Of a stretch of DNA of 64,000 nt, positions 43,225 to 53,302 are shown piece by piece. Every line of letters begins with the position of its first letter. Within the stretch, counting starts at the first letter, position 1. The notes under the pieces are model-generated. The model worked only from the letters and a program-made list of their open reading frames with translations. It had not been told where the DNA came from and searched no databases. A program made the position numbers and the translations under genes. This DNA is from Cymbomonas tetramitiformis (Eukaryota > Chlorophyta > Pyramimonadophyceae > Pyramimonadales > Pyramimonadaceae), in assembly GCA_001247695.2 (NCBI GenBank), contig LGRX02035292.1:1-64000 (forward strand). Direction: 5' to 3'.

Positions 43225-43850
43225 TCATTCGTCGTCTTCAGTTGGGGGAAGGCCGTCACCTTCCACGAGTTCGATGCCAGCGAGTGCTGCCAGGGTCTGG
43301 TAACCTTGCTCGTCCTCACAGCTTGCGAGCGCCAAGACCTCCTCAGAGAACTTCTCAGGGACGCCGTCCACCCGGGAGAGGTCCTCCTGCTGTTCGATGG
43401 CCCAGACGACAGCGGCCACGAATCCAGTGGAGTTTGCCAGCCGGGCAGGGGCGTTGGCTCTCCACTCCTTCAGCTTGACCTCGTGCGTGCAGTTGCGGAC
43501 GATGTGCTCCGTGGATCCGCAGGCGAAACATCGGCGAACCCTCGGCGTTTCAGTACGGGAGAGACCAGGTGGTGGTGGTAACGGGGTGACTGCTGCAGCA
43601 GCGGCAGTAGTGGGCCCGTTCTCCAGCATGGCGAGCGCTGGGCGGCTTGAGGAGGGGGTACGCCTGAAGAAGGAGGGGCGGGGAGATGGACTTGCGAAGG
43701 AGACAGTTCGGGGGGGGCGATCTGCAGCACGCCTCTGAGCTGTCTCCGTATCTATGTCGTTCTCCACCTCCTCAGCGATCTCTCGTATCTTCAACAGGGC
43801 GTTGTGGGTGCCCGGGATGTCGTCGGAGGCGGGCCTTCCTTTCCCACTCC
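43225..43850 (-). CDS. CCHC zinc-knuckle segment of gag-like protein, copy B
   Basis: The reverse frame carries CFACGSTEHIVRNC (43489-43530), a C-x2-C-x4-H-x4-C knuckle, then EWRANAPARLA as in copy A. Upstream the frame reads DIPGTHNALLKIREIAEEVE, the counterpart of the gag-core end of copy A (DTSAILKVREVATMIEQEK). The true gag-to-knuckle continuity is therefore broken by a one-base shift near 43835-43845. Confidence 0.72.
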
Positions 43851-45984
43851 TCCGACTTGGAGACGTCCAGGTTGATGGCCCTGAGACGCCGCATCACCTT
43901 GGGCGCGTACTTCAGCCCTCGGCGGTACGTGGAGAGCATGGACAGGTTGGACATCTCTACGCAGTTGGGAACCCGGCCAGCCAGAAAGTTGACCGAGGCC
44001 ATGCGGGTCTCCAACCGTGAGAAGTACTCCGCCGCGGTCTCACTCGGCGCCTGCTTCAACGCGATGGCCTCGCCGTGCGTGTTCTCCAGATAACCCTGGG
44101 AAAGGGAGCATACCGCCAGGTCACTGAAGAATACGTCCAGGTCGACGTAACGCTGGTGCCAGGCCTGGTCGGACCCGAAGATACCCGCCGCTCGCTCCAG
44201 GAATCTCTTCTGCTGGTCCTGCAGGGTGTACTCCTTGAAGCTCCACAGGAGGCCCGACACGCTCGCCTGATACTCTGACATAGTCGGCGTGCAGCTGGGA
44301 GTGGTCAGCGCCTCAACCACGATACCCTCCTGGAAGGTCTTCTGTACCAGGTTGGAGTAGTGCTCCAGCTGCGCGAGCAAGCCATCCTTGTCGGCCGATT
44401 TGGTGTCGGTCGCGGAGCGGGGAAACTTGGTCACCGTGGTGAGCAGGTGCATCACCACCTGCTCCGCAGTGCGGTCCTGCACTACCGGAGCAGGCGGTAG
44501 TGCAGAGGTTGGGAGCGGGGCTGGCGGCCCAGGGAGGGGCGGTGGTGCAAGTGTTGGTGATGGAGCGGGGAGTGGGAGTGGCGTGTGGAAAGGCATGGGG
44601 GTAGGCGGTTGCGCGGCCACTGCGCTCATGCTCCTGTACCAGTCAGAGTTACAGACCTCAGACCACGCCGCGAGGCCGTCCTGGTCGAAGTGTAACATCT
44701 CCGATTCCCGCGCGGTAGCCGGTATCCATTCCCACACCGGCTGTCCCATGCTCGTTGACCGCACGTTGGCCGCAGCTGGGTCTCCCATAGCCATGTCCAT
44801 GACTTCGCGGTCGACCATAAGCACCCAGGTCTCTACACGAGGGTTAGTGAGTGGCAGAGGTGCGTGATGCAGGCGGCCTCCCATGCGTGCGTAGGCAGTC
44901 AGTGGCGCTCCCAGCAGATGCATAATCCTAAAGAGGATGGAGTCGCCCTGCACCCCAGCCCTGCGGCGTTCATCCCATGGTAGGGAGACGGTTGCCGCGC
45001 CGCGCACCCCTGCTGACTGGTGTACCCACAATGACCCACCGTCATGGGTGATGAAAAGGGCCCGAACCTCTGGGTACTGAGGGTAGGAGGGTTCTGGCCC
45101 TTGGTCGGGGTCGCCAGGGGGGTCTGGAGGTGGGTCACTAGGGGGGTCTGGGGGCGAGTCCCTTGGACTGGGGTCTCTGCGCTCCGAGTCAGGGTCGCCA
45201 CCGCCGTGCACTACCGACTCCACCGACTGCCGCCGGCGAGCCACCATCATGTTGAGAGGATTTGGCCGACCCTGAGTGGGAGGTTCGGCGGGGGCGGTTT
45301 CAGCGACAATCAGAGATACTGGGGGGGTTACGCTGTCAGCGGCGTCCGCCTCGAGTGAATGATCCGCCGTCAGGGCCCCCTGCGCGCTGCTCTGAGGGTC
45401 GCCTGGTGGAGAGGCTCCTGCAGATGTCGTCGCGCCGGGCGGGGCGAGTCCTCTCGAGAGCACCGCGGAGATGTCCAGGGCCTGTACTGCCGCCAGGACC
45501 TCCCTGCGAATGTGCTCGCTCCGGCTGCTTGCGTCCGAGTCAGATCCGGACCTGTGGGCGGCCCTCCGCCTGCGCTCAGCCCGCGCCTGCGTGCTCCGGC
45601 TGCCTCTGGACCCCGTGCTGGTGTGGCTGGCGTCCGTACCGGAGTCGGGGTCGGAGTGATCAGGTGCATGGCTCAGACCTGGAATGTGCCTGCCGTGCGT
45701 CGCGGGGCCCGAGGATACTCTTCGGGAACGTCGACGCCGGCGGGTCTCTGAGGCTGCTGCCACCGCAGGGAGGTGGCGTACCAAGAGCTGGGCCCCGCCC
45801 GAGACGCTCTGCTGAGCTCCGCTGTCAAGGGGTACCTGCAGAGGGTCTGGCAGGGCTGCGGCGCCGATACTGATGAAGTGCTGCAGCGATGAGAGATCCG
45901 CACCAGAGTCATGAAGCGCGGAGGTAGCTGGTACCAGCTGATGGGGCTGCTGTGGTCGATGCTGTGGCTGTTGTTGCGGCTGCG

Positions 45985-46015
<31 letters not shown>

Positions 46016-46528
46016 CTGCTGTAACTGCTGTTGCTGGAACTGCTGCTGCTGTAACTGCTGCTGCATCGGTTCCAGTGGCTGCTGCTGAAGCCACTGCTGT
46101 TGTTGCTGCTGGTACGCGAGCCACTGCTGCTGTTGCTGCAGCTGTTGTTAGAATGGCGTGGGATATGAGCCCATGGGGTGGTGGGTTCCCAGTGTGAACG
46201 GCACTGGTGACACTCCCCCAGCGAGGGGCGCTGATTGGGGCAGTACCCAATTGACGCCGTTCCATACAGCCTGTGCGGGGGTGCCATCCGGCATGGTATA
46301 TGGGCGGGGCACCGCAGTGTAGGGCATGGTGGTGCCTGGATGTGGAAGGGGGTGAGCGGAAGCGTATGCGGTGGGAGATGGGAAGGTGATGGGGGAGAAC
46401 AGTGGGTGGTGTAACGGCTCTGCGCTGACACCCATGCTGGGAAAGGATTCTGATGTCTGCTGTGACATTCTGACTGCTGAGCTGGTTGAGTTCACAGACT
46501 GGGTGTGGCAATAGCCACAGGTGAGCAA
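43772..46528 (-). pseudogene. Gag-like core of element copy B with Gln-rich N-terminus
   Basis: The reverse frame starts near 46528 (MLTCGYCHTQSVN...; or Met at about 46470, MSQQTSESFPS) and hits TAA at 46148-46150 exactly before a poly-Gln stretch (46147-45960). It then stays open to 43772 through an Arg/Ser-rich region (ETRRRRRSRRVSSG), a PPDPPSDPPPDPP tract, and a folded core homologous to copy A (VLMVDREVMDMAM, DGLAAWSEVCNSDWYR, AAEYFSRLETRMASVNFL). It loses the zinc-knuckle frame near 43840. One C-to-T change would account for the TAA beside CAA/CAG codons. No pol genes and no LTRs were found around it. Confidence 0.7.
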
Positions 46529-46892
46529 AAGTAGTGAGTGCTCGCCTTTTTATTTAGTCAGACTCGTCCTCGTCGAGGAGGAGGGGGGAAGGAGGAGGAG
46601 AAGGAGGGGGGCGAACTTCTGGAGATGGTGGGGCTCCAGCCAGAGGTTCACCAGGAAGCAGAGGGGCGCCTGGATGATACGGGTCAGGGTCTAGGGGCAA
46701 GCGTAACAGCTGTGCACCTTCGAATATCACGCTTCCAGTAGGAAGAGTCACATTTTTTCTTTTTTTCTTTTCGGGTCAGGGTAGTTGAAAACGAAGCCTG
46801 GGACCCCCTGATAATACCACTCGCGAAAGTGGCGGTCAGGTGGTACCGCCGAAGGTGCCCGCGCGTCCAGGGTGTATGCTGCGTCCAGGCGT

Positions 46893-47063
46893 CTAGTTGT
46901 CCTCCAACTCGTCGTCTGAGGTGGAGGGAGAAGGTGGGAAGGGACCGTCGTCGGAGTTGTCGTAGAGTCCTGCCGGCGGGAAGGTAGGATCCGGCTGGAA
47001 CAGCCACTTAAGAGGTCCCTGTTTCCACCACTCTTTCCTGTACTTCTGTGGAGGTACTGCCAT
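46893..47063 (-). CDS. Small frame with VPP...EWW.QG...F.PDP module upstream of copy B
   Basis: ATG 47063 to TAG 46893, 56 codons (MAVPPQKYRKEWWKQGPLKW..., ending in an acidic SDDELEDN). A second, similar module (VPPDRHFREWYYQGVPGFVF then NYPDP) lies just downstream on the same strand at about 46757-46850 in another frame. Two copies of the same motif argue that at least one was protein-coding. It sits at the 5' side of the gag-like element. No known family recognised. Confidence 0.4.
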   Translation of the reverse strand: MAVPPQKYRKEWWKQGPLKWLFQPDPTFPPAGLYDNSDDGPFPPSPSTSDDELEDN

Positions 47064-48823
47064 AAAGTGGCTAAAGCGCTGTTTGGGGCGGTTTTCCCAG
47101 CTACTGGTGACCGTATTGGCGGTGTTGGAAGGTTCTGGGTGGTTCTATGGGGTCTAAGGAGAAGGTTTTTGGTAGTGGGGGCTGCTGGAGAAGGGTTTGA
47201 GGTAGACTAAAAATAGGCTAAAACTGCTGTTTTTGGTCGTTTTGAGGCTCTATAAAGTGAGATATGAGGCTTTCTGGGCTACTGTAGACCGGGGAAACCC
47301 ATTAGGGTGCTACCTGACGGTCGTTTGTGGCCCTAGGCTGACTTCGAGTTTAAGATCGGAAAACGAATGCTCACTTTTATGAGCCAGTTTGAGCCCCCAT
47401 ACTTAAGGAAGTCGAATACTGCTTTTTGAAGACTTTTGGGAGTGTTTGCCGGAGTCCTTCTTAGAAAAAAAAATTGTTTTCTTGATGTAGAAATTGCGCA
47501 AATATATCCAAAAGTGCAACCCTCCCCCTGCAGTATTCCGTCAGTTATTTACAGGCCGTGGTTGAACGCGCGGAGTCGTTCAAAACGCACTAAGATACCA
47601 AACGGTCATCGTGTCAGTCCGTCGATGTGACATCTGAATCGAGAATGACGAATCGGAATTAGAAATGAGATCGGATCAGGAATTGAACGTTGGGCCGTGG
47701 TGTGACATCGGGTGCCGGGTGGTTGACCCTGCAGCCCGAGTTACGAGTCGTGAATAAGTAAAGCACTTGAGAAGTGTTTGGCCTTCAGAACTCGGAACCG
47801 AAACTATCGTTTACACCTCAGTCTAGCCCTGATCCAGTATATTATCAAAACCGGATTGTGTACCTTTGCACGTTCAATCAAAAACATCATTCCGAGTATA
47901 TGTCGTAGTGCCCCTGGCACAGCCGGGACGAACCCAGTTCCCAGATATAATTATACACTCCATGTGCAGCGAGCAGTGGACTCCCACAGTTTGATAATCG
48001 GATTAAGCCTGCTATGTTTACGTTAGCAATTTTCTTACATCAAACGATAACACGATGGTGCATTTGTAGTCCACATGAATCACGCTTACGCATATCAATA
48101 TAAACTGTGCGGCCAAAGACTTGTCTTTCTGCTGCGGCACAGGCATCTGACACTTTGGCATCTGCTTTGGCATGAGCGCGCTCGCGGCAATGATTTTAGC
48201 ACGACAGGCGCGCTCATGCTAACATGCACTGGCATATGCCAGCGGCGCACTTGTGCTGTAATACACACATATAACAATTACACCCGTTTCTTGACAGAAG
48301 CTAGCTATAGGTGCATGCATGTGCATACACACACTCAACGGCTGGTAGATCGCTTGAGATGCTTTTGCGGCCCAGGCTGAGCCAGCACAGCCTTGATGTT
48401 GTGTGACGCACCATCGATACTCTCATTTGAGTGTTTGCTCCTCGTCAGTACTCATATAAAACTCAGCACGGCGCCGCGGTCTAATCTAATTATTGGATGC
48501 CCCTGTTGCTTGGTACAAATCACACAATGCATGCTGGCAAGCCAGAGTGAATGAAAAATGAAACTCAACACGTCAGTCATTACTTCTACTGCACATGTCA
48601 TAAACTGGTTGTCTCCCGTGATTTCCCCATGCGGCGTGACTTGACTCCCCAGGTGCACTGTTCACATCCAAGCACGAGTACTGTTATAACTCGTGGCATA
48701 GCTTAATATTCAACTTTATATAATTTTTGGCCCCTCTCCGCTCATCACTGGTGGCCCACCAAAGCCCCGCCTGCACATTGACCCTCAGCATATACCACGG
48801 TGCTTGCTGCCATGCCTTTGCAG

Positions 48824-49114
48824 GTGGATGACCACCAGCCGGCAAAGTGTGCATTTTGGCTGCCCGGAGCCTCGACCTGCCTGGAGTCAGAGCGGGGCAG
48901 CTTCAAGGCGCTCAAAGTGGCATTCCCCGAGTCCCGCGGCGTGCCTGAGCTGATCCTGGCAATGGCGGACAGTGACGTGGACGACAGCGCGGGTAGTGGC
49001 AGAAACCTTAGAGAGTGGTTTCTAGCATTGGCTACAATACCTGGGGTGCACGTACGAGGACACGCATCACTGCACATCCTCGACTCCACGCCGGGGCAGT
49101 GTGTCGGCAGCAAG
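48824..49114 (+). CDS. Exon 7 of the putative ARM/PH-like gene, with second part of the PH-like domain
   Basis: Acceptor CCTTTGCAG|GTGGAT and donor GGCAGCAAG|GTGTGT, 97 phase-0 codons. Includes strands (FKALKVAFPESRG), then ELILAMADSD and a C-terminal helix LREWFLALATIPG. A helix with a central Trp (EW...L) closing a set of strands is the hallmark of PH domains. This complements the FVLKDTCLYQFE opening strands in exon 6. Confidence 0.65.
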
Positions 49115-50454
49115 GTGTGTGCGCATGCTTGCACCCATATTGCACATCATAAATCTACGGAGACAGTTGAATCGCTGATAAACCCAAATAAATCTCGAAA
49201 ATAATTTAGGTTTTTAGGGTTGACACCCTGCAAGGACAAACTGAGATCTCACGGGGTATACCGCAATAGTTGAAAGTCTAGCATGTACGTGCAATGATCA
49301 GAAAGCTCTCACACTTAAGACTTCATTTATGCGCGGGTGTGTTGTATGGATGGTGCCATAATGATGGTGTCGTGTAGAGATGTGGTCTACGAGCTTGCCA
49401 CTAAGGAAAACTTGGCATTGATACGAGGAGATGTGTATGTTACACATGCATGATTATGATAGGTTGATAATGCCCAGCATGGGATAGTTTGAGTGGTGAG
49501 CTAGGGTAGTAAATCGGTGTTATTGAAGAGCTCAAATCCACAGTTCAAATCAATCTGACTCTGATTGTAGAAAGTGGAAAGCAATCTGATACCGGATGGT
49601 ATCGATTCAAAATCGACGCTCTGGCCCGCAGGGAACACCAAAAGCCAAACAGACTGCTGATAGAATGAGTTGAACCCATCGCTACTATTCATATAGGCAC
49701 CACTCTATCTGGCAAACCGGTCTACATGCAGTGGCCCATGCGTAGTTGTACTTCTATGTGCATACATGGCTAAACCCGATTCGATACAAATTGAATAGAG
49801 ATGAAACTCTGATTATGATTACGGATAAAATTACCAGCAGATGAAATTATTTCAGTGTATTTGCCGAAGTGGAAGGATGAGAATCAATTTGATGTGAAGT
49901 TGATTCAAACTTATTAACTGTGCAGAGCTATCAATATTTGGTTTCGATTATGAATTTTAAATTGATGAATCATAATTGTGTTTTTCTAGGGATATTACGA
50001 AGTCTTCCAGGGTCTGCTAAGTAGGTGCCCCTGTTTTGCGCGTTGTGAGCCCATGTGCGGCGCAGCAGGTTGTATACATACTATTTATGCACAAGGAATT
50101 ACTTTGAATACACTCTGGCTCTACTGGCGTAGATTATGTGGATATTATACATTATTGAAGCAATATATTATAGCTTAAATATACAAAAAATGAAGCCGCA
50201 ATATAGGTACCTCTGGGCTGTGAAATAGGTGCGTATCATATATGTATGTATATGAGGATTTCTGAGGTATATCACAGCTGATTGAGATATTTAGGCCACT
50301 CGCATTTGGCAATTATACGCAGTCAAATTGATCTTGCCCCCCGTGATGGTTGTGACCGTTCTGATTGTCTCATAGGGCCTGCTTTTTCTTTGGTGGGTGC
50401 TCCTATTTTGCTCATCACTTCCCTGAAGGTGGTACGCTAGGAAGTATAATATAT
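49115..50454. other. Intron sequence with interspersed repeats
   Basis: AT-rich; includes members of the short interspersed repeat at about 49990-50060 and 50336-50440. The reverse frame 49501-49692 has no support. No gene recognised. Confidence 0.45.
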
Positions 50455-51200
50455 ATAGATATCAAGGGTGTATATATATATATATATATTTATATGTGAA
50501 CCACGCTGGCAATCCTCTGAAGCCATTGATAAGCACTTGGACATCACGGAAGAGCTCGCGGGATACAATATTCCTCTGCCATGTCTCAGGATATATCTGC
50601 CGGACGTCCTTGTCCCAGGCCTCAATTTTGCACAAAATCTTCCTCGGGAGAGCAATCCGAGGGTCGCTAGTTGAGAATATAGGGTCCTTCATCTCAAAGA
50701 TTTTGTGTATCGAGTAAAACCATTGGCAATATTTGCGTTTACTGGTGGTCGCCACTTCCACCTCATGGGTCCGTGTCATCGCACCAGGTTTAGACACCAT
50801 CACATGCGTCACAGGCGGCACCTCGCTGGAACCGAATCCGGATGGAGGGCCTCCGGTGATGGTGACTAAACCTGGTGCGATGACATGGACCCATGAGGTG
50901 GAAGTGGCGACCACCAGTACACGCAAATATTGCCAATGGTTTTACTCGATACACAAAATCTTTGAGATGAAGGACCCTATATTCTCAACTAGCGACCCTC
51001 AGATTGCTCTCCTGAGGAAGATTTTTTTGTGAAATTAAGGCCTGGGACAAGGACGTCCGGCAGATATATCCTGAGACATGGCAGAGGAATATTGTATCCA
51101 GCGAGCTCTTCCGTGATGTCCAAGTGCTTATCAACAGCTTCAGAGGATTAATAGCGTGGTTCATATATATATATATATATAGACACCCTTGATATCTATA
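50455..51200. repeat. Fold-back locus: ~345 bp inverted repeat of a coding fragment with ~53 bp loop
   Basis: The left arm (50455-50801) is the near-perfect reverse complement of the right arm (50855-51200). Arms include outer TATA-rich ends (GATATCAAGGGTG / CACCCTTGATATC) and a coding-like core. The left arm read in reverse, and the right arm read forward, both encode HEVEVATTS.RKYCQWFYSI followed by FEMKDPIFSTSDP. The right arm has a one-base change that breaks the frame after RKIFL. The structure would fold into a long hairpin RNA if transcribed. Confidence 0.88.
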
Positions 51201-51656
51201 CTTGATATATTCCAGTCTTCCAGGGCCTGCTGTTTTTGTGGGTGCCTCTGTTTTACACATTGTGATCCCTTATACCCACGGTGTGGCAGAGTGTATACAA
51301 AATATATCAAGGGTGTATACAAAAAGTATATATATCAAGGACACGCATCGTGATTATCACGGTCCGGTTTTAATTGTCGGATGCCTTTGTTGCTTGGTAC
51401 AAATCACACTATGCGTGGTGGTAAGCCAGAGTGAATATTGTGATATATATCAAGTTTCTTTTGCACACAGATCCTTGCCAAAAGGCACACTGCCTGCCCC
51501 GAAGGGCCATCCATTACACAATAATAGCTTTTGTCTAACCGGTGCTAAGCTACCAGCCAGACTTACCAGAGTTAGTGAAAGTCTATTTTGATGGATGCAT
51601 TTCTTTGAAATAAACCTCTGCAAAGTGAATAGAGATTCCTGGGTTGGGTGGGTAGG

Positions 51657-51827
51657 GAAGGCAAAAGAACAGAGTTGAAGCCGATATATCATCACGGGCT
51701 TTTTGTCTAGTTTCTGTGCCTACTACACGTGACACAAACCATCACTAGAGCTGTAAAGCATGCCACAGGTCATTTGATCTACACGTGGCAAAAACCACTA
51801 AAATTCCACTGTGCTCCAATTTAAACA
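51657..51827 (-). repeat. DIRS direct repeat A2
   Basis: 171 bp beginning GAAGGCAAAAGAACAGAG and ending CCAATTTAAACA; same length and about eleven mismatches relative to 56443-56613. Confidence 0.88.
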
Positions 51828-51844
51828 TTTCTTTTGCACACGGA

Positions 51845-53245
51845 TCATTGCCATGTCTTCAGAGATATGTGCCGGCACTCTCTTACTCCATCGGTGCTGC
51901 TGTCTGCTGCGCATCCCGGTGTTAGCCACCCGAGGTAGTAGACCATGTCGGCGTCTGCTACTGTTGTGGGGTCGATGTAGGCGTGTACTGCTAAAGACAG
52001 TTGCACCCACCCCCCAAAGAAGCATACTTTTTCCATCACTACTCCCACTGCGCGTGAGCATGTGATGGCACCCTTTCGGGTGCAGTGGGCTGTGTAATGC
52101 CCCCCTTCCGGAGGGATACACCCCACGTGCCCTAAGGCACAAGCAATCCTTTCGTCCGCATCAACGTTCTTGAACTGCTTCTTCTTGTCACACGGCAGCC
52201 TCCAGTAGCTGGCCGTGTCCGCTGCTTTTGCTGTACTTGTCGTAGCAGCCTGTAGCTAGTCATCATCCCGAGTCTGCTCCCACCGATCGAGCAGCTCGTG
52301 CAGCTCTGCCACCCCCTCCCGTGGGATGCAGAGCCTCCTCTTACACAAGAGGTGGTTCTCGCCTTTTCCCTTCTCGAGCACGATCGAGAGTCCGTTGCTG
52401 TCCCTCAACAAGCTCTCCCGCAGCATCGCCGTGCCTGTTTGCGGTCTGCCGAACGTCACAAATGCCACAACCACGTACACACACGCACGGAGGAGTTTCC
52501 GTTGTTCTTCAGTCGCAAGGGGCAACTGAAGAGCAACTTTGTGTATGCACCTTACTGCCCAAGCTGGAAAATAAGTTCTCACCATCTCCGTGACGTTCTG
52601 CTGCTCTGCTGCCGCTGTCTGCATCGCCGTCATGCCCTTCACAGCACATGTGACAGCCCGGCCCTTTGCTGGCCCCGGGTAGTCGAAGTCCTCGTGGAAG
52701 CTGTTGATGGCCGACAAGTACGGCTGAAGGGAGGTGCCCTTCACCGTACCTGCTTTCTGTAGGGCGGCCATGTACAGTTGCACAGTGGCTGCTGTTGCCG
52801 GCACCCACCGTAAGTTCTCCTCGGTGCAGAACTTCACGAACTTCTTCCAGTGCCCCTCGTAGTTGTCGGCTGTCGATTTCTACAGCGCCGTTGCCTGCAT
52901 CGCTGCTGCTGTGTCAGAGTGCTGGTTGTTCCCCAGCTTCTCCGTCCAGTGTCTCAGCAGCACACTCTTTCACGGAGTCACTGTCACCTGCTGCTGCGGA
53001 TTTTCTTCTTCATTTTCTGAGGGAAATACTTGATATCTCTCCTCCTTCAGCACGACGTTCTCCTCGTCACCGTCGTCGTACTGGATCTTCGTTCTTCCAT
53101 CTTCACGTATGCCCCCCACGATCCCGGGGTACCACGCTTGGTCCTCCGGCAAAAATACCTCTATTTTGCAACCGGTTCTCACCTCTTCTTCTGGCTTGTT
53201 GATCTCCTCGTCCCCTTGTCCTGTCCCCACACCCCCCGCTCTCAA
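51845..53245 (-). pseudogene. Tyrosine recombinase frame of the DIRS element with N-terminal Tudor-like domain
   Basis: One reverse frame, broken by TGA 52970-52972, TAG 52880-52882 and TAG 52256-52258, carries in order: a Tudor/Agenet-like segment (DQAWYPGIVGGIREDGRTKI then YDDGDEENV) at 53180-53040; a SAM-like DNA-binding domain (STADNYEGHWKKFVKFC) from about 52877; box I with arginine (TFGRPQTG) near 52430; H-x-x-R (AHCTRKG) near 52080; GGW; and the tyrosine (HAYIDP) near 51980. All catalytic landmarks of the family are thus present and only stops intervene. DIRS recombinases insert the circular cDNA copy. An N-terminal Tudor-like domain is not a usual part of them as I know them; its identity rests on the strand pattern and the YDDGDEE motif. 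Confidence 0.75.
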
Positions 53246-53302
53246 GTGATCTCAAGTGAACTCAAGTGAACTGGGAGCCGGGGATGTGAAACAAGACTGC
53301 GA

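Larger units (their letters stand above)
41095..48823. other. Long intron containing a reverse-strand gag-like element
   Basis: Between exon 6 (donor GTTTGC) and exon 7 (acceptor CCTTTGCAG). Most of it is retroelement copy B (41713-47063). The flanks 41095-41712 and 47064-48823 hold no supported exon; 48470-48560 contains a copy of an interspersed repeat also present at 51357-51440. Confidence 0.55.

Noticed and set aside
45952..46197. Forward Ala/Val-rich frame as a gene
   Set aside because: It is the complement of the poly-Gln stretch of gag-like copy B.
52256..52882. TAG/TAA read as glutamine (alternative genetic code)
   Set aside because: Stops at 52256, 52880 and 46148 fall where Gln would fit, but the giant frame at 1-8796 has no TAA, TAG or TGA in over 2,900 codons and uses CAG/CAA throughout. 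The stops occur only in decaying retroelements.
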